A stretch of 64,000 nucleotides of DNA from Acanthopleuribacter pedis. Its GTDB lineage: Bacteria > Acidobacteriota > Holophagae > Acanthopleuribacterales > Acanthopleuribacteraceae. The stretch is taken from the NCBI RefSeq assembly GCF_017377855.1, contig NZ_JAFREP010000032.1:56467-120466 (forward strand). Direction: 5' to 3'. Of the stretch, positions 42,997 to 52,431 are shown one piece after another (within the stretch, counting starts at the first letter, position 1; each line of letters begins with the position of its first letter). A program made the position numbers and the translations under genes. The notes under the pieces were generated by a model. It had not been told where the DNA came from and did not search any database. It saw nothing but the letters and a program-made list of their open reading frames with translations.

Positions 42997-45336
42997 ATGA
43001 ACTTTCTAAGAACGACAGCCCTGCTGTCACTCTGTCTTTCCCTGTGCGTTATCCAAACCTCGGCAGCACTCGGTCAAGACCACTGGACCGTGCCGCTGGG
43101 AGAAGGCTTCTACAAGGATGCCTTGCTCAACGGGGGGCCCGGGGTCAAAGCCACTCCCGCCCGCCATTTCGAAATGATGGGGTTAACGGCTGAAGATCTT
43201 TCCACGGTTGAATGTGACGAACATTTTGACTTTTTTCAGCACGCCTTCTCCGGCGACGCGACCGACCTCAATGGGCGCCTGCTCTATCCCGACGGCAGCC
43301 CTCGCTTCCGCATCATGACCGTCGGCGGCGCAGCCGGTGAAACCTTTTACGACGATGACTGCAGCCGCCCCATTCACGACAACGACAGCTGGATGTATGG
43401 CGCGAGCCGTCTCGCCGGCCATATCGACAATACGAACCGACGCAATCCTCTGGGACAAACGGGCAAAGAGGTTTTTCAAACTTTTTTGCATAACGGCGGA
43501 AGCTACAGCGGCTTTTGCGCCGGCGCAGCACTGGTTTCAAGAACACTGCTTCATTTCTACGATGCCCCAAACAATCCCATGCCCGATGGCTCATGGAACT
43601 GGCATGTCGGAACCGTTCTTAGAGATTATTTCCCCAGTATCCCCAACCCGATCCGAGGCGGCCCCGGCACAGTAGGCGGCGGCACACTGCCAACCACAAC
43701 CGCGCATCATCTCGGGATCGACATTCTGGCTTCGGGCCTTTATCTGAATCCTGATCCACATGCAGCTCCCCTTACGGCAAACCTGGCGTGGGCCTATGAT
43801 TTGCCTCAGGATGGCGCGGGGCGTTTGGTTGTATCCGGCGCTCACCCCGAGCAGCGCAACAACGCCTCGGGCAACGATTTGACCGCCGCAATTTACAGTC
43901 ACGCGATTGCGGGCAACGGCCCGGTTCGCATCAAACAAGTGCCTTTGCAAAACGGAACAACCCGCGTCATGGACCGCGAAACCAGCGACCACGACCCCGA
44001 ATACACCAAAATCGGCGACAAGCAGATTCACCACTTTCGTTTCCAAGTCACCAACAGCAACCAACGCCATTTGCTGCTCCATCTCCTCGGTGAACCCGGC
44101 TACGATTTCAACCTGTACCTCAACAAGAACGAACCCGCCTTCGGCAGCACGGCCCAGTACCGCCAAACCGCCAATGGTTCGGACAAAACCATCACGCCGG
44201 CCAACCTGAGCGTGGGCACCTGGTACGTCGGCGTTGAATTGGAAACCACGGTGGATGCGGTGCTCGATCACCAACTGCGCATCGTTTACCAAGGCGCCTT
44301 GGAAGTGCTCAACGGCATCGGCTACAACCTGACCGCAACTTGGGACAGCCAACCGATTGAGGTCTGCCACGAAAGCATCGACAACGTCACCATCAGCAGC
44401 CAAGTCAATGAAGGTAGCAACACGCCGATCCAATGGCAGGCGGCCTGTTTTGAAGCGGGTCAAACCGCGACGATTGAATTGGTCGACGCCGGTACGGATG
44501 AAATCGTGCGCACGCTGACCAACAACTTTGTGCTCAGCAATGGCGCGAACAACTTCACCTGGAACGTCAACCACGACAACGGCACCTACTACCTGCGTGT
44601 CAGCGCCACCCAAAACACCATCCTTTACGACGAAAGCGACACCTTCCAGGTGGTGAACCCGCAATTCAACATTGCCCAGCCCTCGGTGAGCGGCCAAACC
44701 TTGAACCTCAACTGGAACTGGAGCGGCCCCAACAGCACCATCAACATCGATCTGTACAAAAACGGCGTTTATCACAGCCGTCTCGGCAGCAACATCAACC
44801 AAGCCGGCGGCCAGAACCAGTGGAGTTGGACCGCTGTTCATGGCTGGGAAGCGGGTGCAAGCTACCGTGTTCGCCTGCAAACCCTGAACCTGTCACCCTC
44901 CGTCGCCGCCTATAGTCCGCACTTCACGGTCACCCAAAGCGGTGGTTTGTCCATCAGCGGGGCGGATGTCGACGCGGAAAACGGGGTGCTTTACTTGACC
45001 AACTGCAGCGTGGGTTCGACCTGTTCCTCCCTCATCACGCTGGTGTCGCCCAACAGCGCGCGGCGCTACCAGGTTGAAGTCGGCAACCTCGACGCACCAC
45101 CCGCTTTTGTGGTGAATGACCCCAACCCCACCTACTTCTGGACCGAGGCCGGTTGCCGCGATACGAGCCAATCCGGCCAAGTCCTCGCCTTGCAGCCAGG
45201 TGTACCTTGCCAACTGAGCGTTCACTTAAAGGTGGGACGCGCGCTGCCGGACGGCACCCAAAAGCTCCGGCTCACCAGCCTGGACGGCGGGGCGCCGGCG
45301 GTGGTCGAATTCGAGATCTGTATTAATTGCCGCTAA
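42997..45336 (+). CDS. Secreted glutamine-amidotransferase-like (BPL_N-type) protein with beta-sandwich domains
   Basis: A 779-aa exported protein with a signal peptide (LLSLCLSLCVIQTSAALG). Residues ~25-310 resemble the BPL_N/class I amidotransferase-like fold: a nucleophile elbow GGSYSGFCAGAAL with Cys174, and a later GAHPE with a candidate catalytic His-Pro-Glu. A PPC-like domain follows (~340-450, NQRHLLLHLLGEPGYDFNLYL). Then come one or more beta-sandwich domains of the secreted Ser-Thr-rich/GPI-anchor-like type (~460-660, TFTWNVNHDNGTYYLRVSA style) and a Cys-containing C-terminal domain. GGAGA precedes ATG 42997. BPL_N domains are usually cytosolic, so secretion is unusual. Substrate unknown. 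Confidence 0.8.
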   Translation: MNFLRTTALLSLCLSLCVIQTSAALGQDHWTVPLGEGFYKDALLNGGPGVKATPARHFEMMGLTAEDLSTVECDEHFDFFQHAFSGDATDLNGRLLYPDGSPRFRIMTVGGAAGETFYDDDCSRPIHDNDSWMYGASRLAGHIDNTNRRNPLGQTGKEVFQTFLHNGGSYSGFCAGAALVSRTLLHFYDAPNNPMPDGSWNWHVGTVLRDYFPSIPNPIRGGPGTVGGGTLPTTTAHHLGIDILASGLYLNPDPHAAPLTANLAWAYDLPQDGAGRLVVSGAHPEQRNNASGNDLTAAIYSHAIAGNGPVRIKQVPLQNGTTRVMDRETSDHDPEYTKIGDKQIHHFRFQVTNSNQRHLLLHLLGEPGYDFNLYLNKNEPAFGSTAQYRQTANGSDKTITPANLSVGTWYVGVELETTVDAVLDHQLRIVYQGALEVLNGIGYNLTATWDSQPIEVCHESIDNVTISSQVNEGSNTPIQWQAACFEAGQTATIELVDAGTDEIVRTLTNNFVLSNGANNFTWNVNHDNGTYYLRVSATQNTILYDESDTFQVVNPQFNIAQPSVSGQTLNLNWNWSGPNSTINIDLYKNGVYHSRLGSNINQAGGQNQWSWTAVHGWEAGASYRVRLQTLNLSPSVAAYSPHFTVTQSGGLSISGADVDAENGVLYLTNCSVGSTCSSLITLVSPNSARRYQVEVGNLDAPPAFVVNDPNPTYFWTEAGCRDTSQSGQVLALQPGVPCQLSVHLKVGRALPDGTQKLRLTSLDGGAPAVVEFEICINCR

Positions 45337-45350
45337 CTCTTTTTTAACCA

Positions 45351-45395
45351 AAAGGCCGGGTACCGATTGACGTCGGTGTCCGGCCTTTCTTTTTT
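45351..45395 (+). terminator. Terminator after the amidotransferase-like gene
   Basis: AAAGGCCGG...CCGGCCTTT with an inner TACCGA/TCGGTG helix, followed by CTTTTTT, 15 bases after the stop. Confidence 0.85.
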
Positions 45396-45575
45396 GGCGT
45401 GGCCGGGTACCCCGGCGTGCTTCCCCGGCCCGGGTTTTGGACAGCCACGCCCACCCGGGACGGGGTTATCTTTGATGCGGCATTGTGAGAATTGGTTCTC
45501 AACACACATCTTAAGTGCTTTCCGACATTTACAAAAGACAACCGTAAATACGTTGGTTCCTCGCGGAATTTTCGT

Positions 45576-45604
45576 TTGACAACCTTGGTAAAGGCTCATA
45601 GTGT
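45576..45604 (+). promoter_or_regulatory. Promoter of the second secreted paralog
   Basis: TTGACA (45576-45581), 17-base spacer, TAGTGT (45599-45604). It shares TTTGACAAC and GGCTCAT-like spacer sequence with the paralog A promoter at 32506. The leader is about 215 bases. Confidence 0.6.
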
Positions 45605-45825
45605 AAAGACTTCTCTTACACTCCTTTTACATTCAATCTTCGTACCCGTTTCCGCGACTTGGTTCTTCCTCGCGTGGCCGTCTTGCAACCCACGGTGATC
45701 CCTTACACCGTCTCATCCGTTGGCATTGTCCTCTGACCTTGTCCTTTTCACTTCGCTGAAGCCCAACATGGACGACCATTGCGTCAGCATCAGAACGCGG
45801 TAGACGGGTCAAAAGGACACGTCTC

Positions 45826-48800
45826 ATGTTCAACCTTGGTTTTCGTTCGCTCGGAACCGAATCGCGGTCGCTGCAAACCGCCTCGGATTTCCGTTTTCAT
45901 CGGTGCACCCCCCGCTCACATTGGGTGCTGGTTCTGTGCAGCTTCCTCTTTTGTATGACGGCCCTCGCCCAAGACGACGGCCAAACACAGGTCATCACCC
46001 AACCCTGGGTGGGCGAAGCGGTCACCCCGTATGTCATTGAAACCGACCTTCGTTCGCTGCCGATCCGAAGCATTTGGCAGCCAGGCGATCCGATTAAGGA
46101 AGTGCCGCGTCGCACGCGCAACACCCTCGGCGTATTTCCCAAACCCGCCAAACAAATCGACGGCTTGTTGGAACAACAAGAATCGGTTCACGGTTTGGTT
46201 CCCATTAACCAGGCGTTCCCCTCCCCCGATGTGAACATCGCGGGTCAGGGCTTTTCCGGGGTGAACCCACCGGACACGGTCGGCGACGTCGGTACCAACT
46301 ACTACATCCAATCGATCAACGGCAGTGGCGGCGCCACCTTCACGGTGTACGACAAAAACAACGGCAACCTGGTCGCCGGCCCGTTTAACCTCGATGGTTT
46401 CGGCAGCGGCGGTTGCGGGAGCGGTTTGGGTGATCCCATCATTTTGTTCGACCAAGCGGCCAATCGCTGGATGATCAGCGAATTCGCCAGCGGCTCGAAC
46501 ATTTTGTGCGTGTACGTTTCGCGGACGGAAGACCCGGTCAGCGGCGGTTGGTACGCCTACGCGTTTAACACGCCCAGCTTCCCGGATTATCCCAAATACG
46601 GGGTTTGGAACGATGCCTACTACGTGGGCACCAACGAATCCAGCACCAGCCTGTACGCGCTGGATCGTACGGCCATGTTGGCGGGTCAACCGGCGACATC
46701 ACAGCGTTTCACCATCCCCGACTTGGCCGGATTTGGTTTCCAAATGATCACCCCGGCCGACCATGACGGCGCCACCCCGGCCCCCAACGACGAACCCGGC
46801 ATCTTCATGCGTCACCGTGACGACGAAGTTCACGACAGCAACAACAACAGCGCCGAGGACTACCTGGAAATCTACGAGTTCAGCGTCGATTTCGCGGACA
46901 GCAACAACTCGGCCGTCACCGGTCCGATCCGTATCCCGATTAGCGAGTTCGACTCAACCTTATGCGGGCTGACCTCGTTTAACTGCTTCCCACAGCCAGG
47001 CAGCAGTACCACCTTGGATCCCCTGCGCGAGGTCGTGATGAACCGGTTGCAGTACCGCAACTTCGGGACCCACCAAACCCTGGTCGGTAACTTCGTGACG
47101 GACGTTAACGGCAACAACCGCGGCGGTATTCGTTGGTTTGAACTGCGCAAAACCGGCAGCGGCCCCTGGACGCTGTACCAAGAAGGAACCTTCTCCCCCG
47201 ACGCCGACAACCGATTCATGGGCGCGATCTCCATGGACGGCAACGGCAACATCGCCTTGGGTTACAACGTGTCCAGTTCCTCGACGGCACCCAGCCTGCG
47301 TTACGTGGGCCGCTTGGCGAGTGATCCCCTCGGTACCCTGCCGCAGGGTGAATACACCATCGTCGACGGCAGCGCGGCCAACAACTCCAACCGCTACGGC
47401 GACTACAGCGCCATGGGCGTCGACCCGGTTACAGACTGCTCCTTCTGGTTCACGGGCCAGTACAATACCAGCGGTTCTTGGTCGACCCGCATCGCCAACT
47501 TCGGCTTTGAGGCGTGCAGCGGTTGCGACAACCCACCGGCGGCACCAAGTGGTCTGAATGCTTCCGCATCCGGCGACAACCAAATCAGCCTGAGCTGGAA
47601 CACGGCGGCGGGCGCGACGAGCTACCGCGTTTACCGCGCGGTCCAGGGTTGCCCGGCTGATAACGCCACCTTGCTGGCCGACAATGTGGCGGGTACGAGC
47701 TACACGGACACGGATGTCGCGGGCGGCACCACCTACGCCTATGTGGTGCGCGCGGTGGCCGACAACTGCGAATCCGACAACTCGAATTGTGCAGAGGCGG
47801 TCGGCGTGGGTCCGTGCACCACGGCCCCAACCTTCGCGGGTATCCAATCGGTTACCTCCGCGGGCACCTCGGCCTGTGCGCTGAACCTGAGCTGGAACGC
47901 GGCGACGGCTAACTGCGGCGCCTCGGTGACCTACCACGTCTACCGCGGTAGCAGCGATTCCTTCACCCCCAACGCGAGCAATCGCGTGGCAAGCTGCCTG
48001 ACGGCCACCACCTGGACGGATACGAACGTCACCTCCGGCACCACCTATTTCTACATCGTCCGTGCCGAGGACGACACCAACTTCGGCAACGGTCCCTGTA
48101 ACAGCGGCAACAGCGACGCCAACACCACGGCCTTGGGCGCGGCGCCCGGCGGTCCGGTCGACGTGGCTTTTGCCGACGATTTCGCGGTTGACGCGTCTCA
48201 ATGGGTGCTCGAAGCCGGTCCCGGCAACACGGGTTCCACCAGCGCCTGGGCCTTGGTTTCCACCGACAGCAACTCCGCACCCAACAGTTTGTTCGTCAGC
48301 GACGAAGCCAACATCAAGGACCAAGTCGCGGCGGTCGCCGGCGCGATTAACCTGCCCGCGGGCAACGCGGCTTCCCTGAGCTTCGCCCATCGCTACGACA
48401 CGGAATCCACCTACGACGGCGGCGTGCTTGAGTACTCCGTCGACGGCACCAACTGGTTCGACATCCTCGCGGGCGACGGCGCATCAATCCCGGCCAACGC
48501 CGACCGCTTCAGCACCAACGGCTACCAAAGCACGATCAGCACGAGTTACAACAGCCCCATCGGCGGTCGCGCCGCTTGGTCCGGCAACTCGAGCGGCTTT
48601 ATTGTGACGGAAGTCAATCTGGCTGATTTCGCGGGCAACGACCTGTTCCTGCGCTGGCGTTTGGCCTGTGATTCCTCGGTCGGCGGCAACGGCTGGTGGA
48701 TCGACGATATTTCCGTAAGTGCGGCAAGCGACTGTGGCGGCACCACAACCTGTACCTACCAAGTCACGGCCGCCGCCGATACCTTCCCTGCCGAGGGCGG

Positions 48801-50148
48801 TACCATCGCGGTCACGGTTGACACAAACCTCCCCGATTGCAGTTGGTCCACGACCACCTTTGATCCCTGGATCACCATCCTCGCGGGCAGCAACAACCAG
48901 GGTGATCTCACCTTCGATGTGCGCGCCACGGAAAACACCACGGGTCAGGCCCGTACCGGCAGCGTTCGCATCGCGGGCGAAACCCTGACCTTTAACCAAC
49001 CTGGCGTGAACAGCGCGCCGACGATCAGCATCGACAGCCCCGCCGACGGCGATCAGTTCAACCAAGGTGACACGGTTACCTTCAGCGGCAGCGCTCAAGA
49101 CGCCGAGGACGGCGACTTAAGTGCTTCCATCACCTGGTCCAGCTCGCTTGACGGCAACCTGGGGACCGGTGCCTCGCTGGACCGTTCCGACCTGTCCGCG
49201 GGCAACCACAGCATCACCGCCTCGGTTACCGACAGCAACGGCGACGGCACCTCGGCTTCGATTGCGATCAGCGTCAACGGCCTACCGCAAGCGGGCTTCA
49301 CGGTTGCGGTCGACGGCTTGACGATCAACCTGACCGATACCAGCAGCGACGACGGCTCGATTGCCGCCCGCAACTGGGATTTCGGCGACGGCAACGGATC
49401 GAGCGACACCAACCCCAGCCACACCTACACGGCGGACGGCACCTACACGGTGACCCTCACGGTCACGGACAACGACGGTGCAACGGCGAGTACGTCCCAA
49501 GACGTTTCCGTGAGCGACAGCGGCATTCCCACCCTGGAAAACCAGGTTCCCGTTAGCGGATTGAGCGCGGCAACCGGTGAATGGTTGTACTTCCGGTTTG
49601 TGGTACCCGAGGGCGCGAGCAACCTCGACGTACTCATCTCCGGCGGCACGGGCGACGCGGACCTGTACACCCGCTTCGGCGCGGAACCCACGGAAACGGA
49701 ATACGACTGTCGCCCTTTCCGCGCGGGCAACAGCGAATCCTGTAACGAAGCCACACCGGCGGCGGGCGAGTACTTCATTGGTATTCGCGGCTACAGCGCC
49801 TTCAGCGGCGTCACCGTCATCGCCTCCTACGAAACCTCGGTTCCCGGCGACGGCTTCACCGAAACCGGTTTGGGCGCGAGCCGCAACAACTGGGTGTACT
49901 TCGAAATCGAGGTCCCCGCGGGTCGCGCACGTCTGGACATCGACATCAGCGGCGGCAGCGGCGACGCGGATCTTTACATCCGTTTCGGTGCCCAGCCCAC
50001 CACCACGGCATACGATGAACGGCCGTACCTGAACGGCAACGAGGAAAGCGTTTCCATCGCCAACCCCGCGGCCGGTACCTACTTCATCGGGGTACGTGCC
50101 TACCGTACCTACCGTGATGTAACGCTGAACGCCTACCACTTCGAGTAA
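45826..50148 (+). CDS. Large secreted multidomain protein (Fn3-BACON-Ig-PKD-PPC), paralog B
   Basis: A 1440-aa paralog of the protein at 32762, conserved along the whole length including the unrecognised N-terminal domain (GVNPPDTVGDVGTNYYIQ; SFPDYPKYGVWNDAYYVGTN). Domains are: signal peptide with a ~32-residue n-region ending near 49; N-terminal domain ~50-560; two Fn3 (~564-665, 665-770); jelly-roll/MAM-like (~780-965); BACON (~973-1058); an additional Ig/cadherin-like domain absent from paralog A (~1062-1150); PKD (~1153-1235, WDFGDGNGS); two PPC (~1238-1335, 1338-1440). The 86-residue length difference equals this inserted domain. AAAAGGACACGTCTC precedes the ATG, matching paralog A. Probably a surface or extracellular adhesin or binding protein. 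Confidence 0.9.
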   Translation: MFNLGFRSLGTESRSLQTASDFRFHRCTPRSHWVLVLCSFLFCMTALAQDDGQTQVITQPWVGEAVTPYVIETDLRSLPIRSIWQPGDPIKEVPRRTRNTLGVFPKPAKQIDGLLEQQESVHGLVPINQAFPSPDVNIAGQGFSGVNPPDTVGDVGTNYYIQSINGSGGATFTVYDKNNGNLVAGPFNLDGFGSGGCGSGLGDPIILFDQAANRWMISEFASGSNILCVYVSRTEDPVSGGWYAYAFNTPSFPDYPKYGVWNDAYYVGTNESSTSLYALDRTAMLAGQPATSQRFTIPDLAGFGFQMITPADHDGATPAPNDEPGIFMRHRDDEVHDSNNNSAEDYLEIYEFSVDFADSNNSAVTGPIRIPISEFDSTLCGLTSFNCFPQPGSSTTLDPLREVVMNRLQYRNFGTHQTLVGNFVTDVNGNNRGGIRWFELRKTGSGPWTLYQEGTFSPDADNRFMGAISMDGNGNIALGYNVSSSSTAPSLRYVGRLASDPLGTLPQGEYTIVDGSAANNSNRYGDYSAMGVDPVTDCSFWFTGQYNTSGSWSTRIANFGFEACSGCDNPPAAPSGLNASASGDNQISLSWNTAAGATSYRVYRAVQGCPADNATLLADNVAGTSYTDTDVAGGTTYAYVVRAVADNCESDNSNCAEAVGVGPCTTAPTFAGIQSVTSAGTSACALNLSWNAATANCGASVTYHVYRGSSDSFTPNASNRVASCLTATTWTDTNVTSGTTYFYIVRAEDDTNFGNGPCNSGNSDANTTALGAAPGGPVDVAFADDFAVDASQWVLEAGPGNTGSTSAWALVSTDSNSAPNSLFVSDEANIKDQVAAVAGAINLPAGNAASLSFAHRYDTESTYDGGVLEYSVDGTNWFDILAGDGASIPANADRFSTNGYQSTISTSYNSPIGGRAAWSGNSSGFIVTEVNLADFAGNDLFLRWRLACDSSVGGNGWWIDDISVSAASDCGGTTTCTYQVTAAADTFPAEGGTIAVTVDTNLPDCSWSTTTFDPWITILAGSNNQGDLTFDVRATENTTGQARTGSVRIAGETLTFNQPGVNSAPTISIDSPADGDQFNQGDTVTFSGSAQDAEDGDLSASITWSSSLDGNLGTGASLDRSDLSAGNHSITASVTDSNGDGTSASIAISVNGLPQAGFTVAVDGLTINLTDTSSDDGSIAARNWDFGDGNGSSDTNPSHTYTADGTYTVTLTVTDNDGATASTSQDVSVSDSGIPTLENQVPVSGLSAATGEWLYFRFVVPEGASNLDVLISGGTGDADLYTRFGAEPTETEYDCRPFRAGNSESCNEATPAAGEYFIGIRGYSAFSGVTVIASYETSVPGDGFTETGLGASRNNWVYFEIEVPAGRARLDIDISGGSGDADLYIRFGAQPTTTAYDERPYLNGNEESVSIANPAAGTYFIGVRAYRTYRDVTLNAYHFE

Positions 50149-50164
50149 GCTTCAGTTTTATAAA

Positions 50165-50217
50165 AACCGTTAGGACCGGTAGGAACCGTTAGGACCGGTA
50201 GGAACCGTTAGGACCGG
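50165..50217. repeat. 19-bp tandem repeat after paralog B
   Basis: AACCGTTAGGACCGGTAGG is repeated about 2.8 times with exact 19-base periodicity between the stop codon and the terminator. GGACCGGT is partly palindromic. Function unknown. Confidence 0.85.
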
Positions 50218-50246
50218 GCGTGAACCTCAGGGTTCACGCCCTTTTT
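50216..50246 (+). terminator. Terminator of paralog B
   Basis: GGGCGTGAACC-TCAG-GGTTCACGCCC followed by TTTTT. Confidence 0.85.
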
Positions 50247-50249
50247 CGG

Positions 50250-50789
50250 TTATTGGGCGGGTTCAAAAGCCAAAGCGGCGGAGTTAATGCAATACCGCAA
50301 GCCGGTGGGTCGCGGTCCGTCGTTGAACACGTGCCCTAAATGGCCGTCGCAGCGGTTGCAAACCACCTCGGTGCGAATCATGCCGTGGCTGTTATCCGCG
50401 ACCTCGCCCACGTTGGCGGCTTTAATGGGTTTGTAGAAACTGGGCCAACCGGTGCCGGATTTAAATTTGGTGGCGGCGTCAAACAACGGCAAACGACAGC
50501 CGGCACAAACAAAAACGCCGTCGCGTTTTTCGTTGAGCAAGGTCCCGGTAAAGGCGCGCTCGGTCCCTTTTTTGCGCAAAATGGTGAACTGCTTGCGGGT
50601 GAGCCGTTCGCGCCACTGATCCTCGGAAAGGGAGACCTTGCCGTCAACAACGGGTAGTGGTTCCTGATCGGTTTTGGCGGGGGGTTCACCGGCCCCGGAG
50701 AAGGAGCACGCGAAGGAAAGGGCGCAAAAGGCAAGCAGAACCCAGCGGGAGAAAGGGGCGCCCAGCGGCGAGAGAAAACGATAAAACAT
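50250..50789 (-). CDS. msrB: Peptide-methionine (R)-S-oxide reductase, lipoprotein form
   Basis: A 179-aa MsrB that reduces methionine-R-sulfoxide in proteins. The catalytic Cys is in RYCINS (Cys167). Two CxxC pairs (CAGC, CNRC) bind structural zinc. The family signatures GTGWPSFYKP and GHLGHVFNDGP are intact. The N-terminus is a lipoprotein signal (VLLAFCALSFAC, cysteine near residue 28), so the enzyme is probably membrane-anchored in the periplasm. ATG 50789 is chosen because GGAGG lies six bases upstream; a frame starting at 50810 has no RBS. It may repair exported Met-rich proteins such as the one at 52432, an inference from proximity only. Confidence 0.95.
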   Translation of the reverse strand: MFYRFLSPLGAPFSRWVLLAFCALSFACSFSGAGEPPAKTDQEPLPVVDGKVSLSEDQWRERLTRKQFTILRKKGTERAFTGTLLNEKRDGVFVCAGCRLPLFDAATKFKSGTGWPSFYKPIKAANVGEVADNSHGMIRTEVVCNRCDGHLGHVFNDGPRPTGLRYCINSAALAFEPAQ

Positions 50790-51550
50790 GGAAAACCTCC
50801 AAAAGCTCAAGAGCAGCTCTTGCGTGGAAAAACACGGCGACGTTCCGTTTTAATCCAGAAAAGCGAAGACAGGTTGGTGAAATGTGATGATGATCAGACC
50901 CAAGACCGTGGTCAAGGCCTAAAGTTGCGTCTCAAAAAAGCAACCAAACCGCCCTGACAGATTATCTCTCGTTGCTCAAATAAATAAACACCCTCCCGTC
51001 AAAGTATATAAACCACGTAAATACCAAACCCCAAGCAACTGCATTTCATTAACTTACCTAATGGATAGGGCCAAAATGACCCGGCTCGCGGACCGGAGAG
51101 ACGATTATCCGCGTCAAAAGAAAGGAATAAAAACACGCTCTAACCCCGCAAAAACAGGTTGTTTTGCCGATCTTTTATCCTAAAAATGACGGCACACCAA
51201 ATTATCTAAAAACCACATAAACAAGCGCTTGGAGCAAATCAGTCCGCATTCCTTTTGTGAGCTGTGACACCCGAAACCAGAAAGATTGAAGTTTTAGGTT
51301 AATTTGATTGCATATGTCAGCGTTTTGCTTTTTGATTAGAGTAAGAAGCTGATTCAGGCATCACGGATTGGCCGAAAGCCCCATCTAGAAGCCGATCTAA
51401 GCCCCAATTTGATTCCTGGCCCGCTTCACTGCTCAACCTCCAATTCTCTGAGCACATGAAAACCTGCCGGAACACTTTTCGTTGCCTGCCGGCACCAGCC
51501 CCATCTGGAGAAAAGGCATCCCGCGGCGCTTAATGTTAGGAGTAGCACCT
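50790..51550. other. AT-rich intergenic region upstream of the RRM gene
   Basis: About 760 bases, AT-rich between 50950 and 51350, with no coding frame supported by an RBS. The RRM gene may have a long leader. The TTGATT and TTTTGATTAGAGT segments near 51305-51345 could be promoter elements, but none is convincing. Confidence 0.45.
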
Positions 51551-51847
51551 ATGATTACGAAACTTTGGGTTGGCAATTTGCCCTTTAACTCGAAAGAAGA
51601 AGATGTTCGCACCCTGTTTGAAACCATAACCTCCGTCCACTCAGTCAAACTGATCATGGACCGTGAATCAGGCCGTAACCGCGGTTTTGGTTTTGTTGAA
51701 GTTAAAAGAGACGACGCCGAGCAGGTGATCGCCAAGCTTCACGAAACCGATTTCGGTGGTCGTAGTCTTCGCGTCACCATGGCCAAAGACCAAAACACCC
51801 CCAATTACGCGGAACAACAATCCACGCAGCAAATGGCAACGGTTTAA
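51551..51847 (+). CDS. Single-RRM RNA-binding protein
   Basis: A 98-aa protein consisting of one RNA recognition motif plus a short Gln/Thr tail. RNP2 is LWVGNL (residues 5-10) and RNP1 is RGFGFVEV (near 44-51), with aromatic residues in place for RNA stacking. Bacterial single-RRM proteins (as in cyanobacteria and some other phyla) bind single-stranded RNA and can be cold-induced. AGGAG lies eight bases before ATG 51551. A hairpin with T-run follows after about 15 bases. Confidence 0.92.
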   Translation: MITKLWVGNLPFNSKEEDVRTLFETITSVHSVKLIMDRESGRNRGFGFVEVKRDDAEQVIAKLHETDFGGRSLRVTMAKDQNTPNYAEQQSTQQMATV

Positions 51848-51862
51848 AACCGCCGCCCCTGC

Positions 51863-51901
51863 CTAGCAGCCGCGTCGCCTGTGGCTCGTGCTGCTAGTTT
51901 T
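51863..51901 (+). terminator. Terminator after the RRM gene
   Basis: CTAGCAG ... CTGCTAG with a 21-base loop, followed by TTTTC. Confidence 0.55.
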
Positions 51902-52036
51902 CAGGACTTCGAGCCCTTCCACGGAGGGACTTGCTCCAATCATCCATCAAGGATTGTGATCCCCCTTCACCCCCCTTCTTGATGCGCTGTTGTGTGTCAC
52001 GACATTTAATGGTCATCTTTTCACAATCCCAGTTGC

Positions 52037-52058
52037 GGCCCCGTTCCGGGGCCTTTTC
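52037..52058 (+). terminator. Orphan terminator-like hairpin
   Basis: GGCCCCG-TTC-CGGGGCC followed by TTTTCTATTT; there is no open reading frame directly upstream. Confidence 0.55.
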
Positions 52059-52431
52059 TATTTGGGACGGCCTTGGGTCGGGGTCCTATTAATAAGGATA
52101 CAGGTCTTTGGTCGCACCTTCGTTTGCCGATCCCCCACGCGCGAGGTCGCTTGGCTTCGTCTTTTGGGCACAGCATACCCGCGGCCCTACCGACCACGCC
52201 TCTTAGGTAAAACAGAAGAACATTGTCGGCGTTAATGCTTCGTGTTCAAAACAATCGGCAACACCATCGGCGGTAATCAGGGACCCGTTCAGCCGCTGTC
52301 GCGCCTTGAACAGCGGGCCCTCCGCCATTGGTGACGGCGGTCATGGTTCCTAATTAGGTAAGGATTGACTTATCTTTACGAACCCAATAGGCTGCTTGCA
52401 GCAAGATGCATCCACAATTCAGGGGAGAAAC

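Larger units (their letters stand above)
45337..45825. other. Intergenic region: terminator, hairpins and promoter of paralog B
   Basis: Contains the amidotransferase-gene terminator (45351-45395). A long GGCGTGGC...GCCACGCC pairing lies near 45396-45452. The paralog B promoter follows (45576-45604) with a palindrome AGTGTAA...TTACACT overlapping its start region (45600-45622). The TGACCTTGTCCTT leader block at 45735-45747 is shared with paralog A. No gene. Confidence 0.6.
51848..52431. other. Intergenic region with two terminator-like hairpins
   Basis: No protein gene. It contains a terminator after the RRM gene and a second hairpin with T-run at 52037-52058, about 140 bases further on, with no gene between them. 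A short RNA could end there. The remaining sequence up to the Met-rich gene shows nothing recognisable. Confidence 0.45.
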
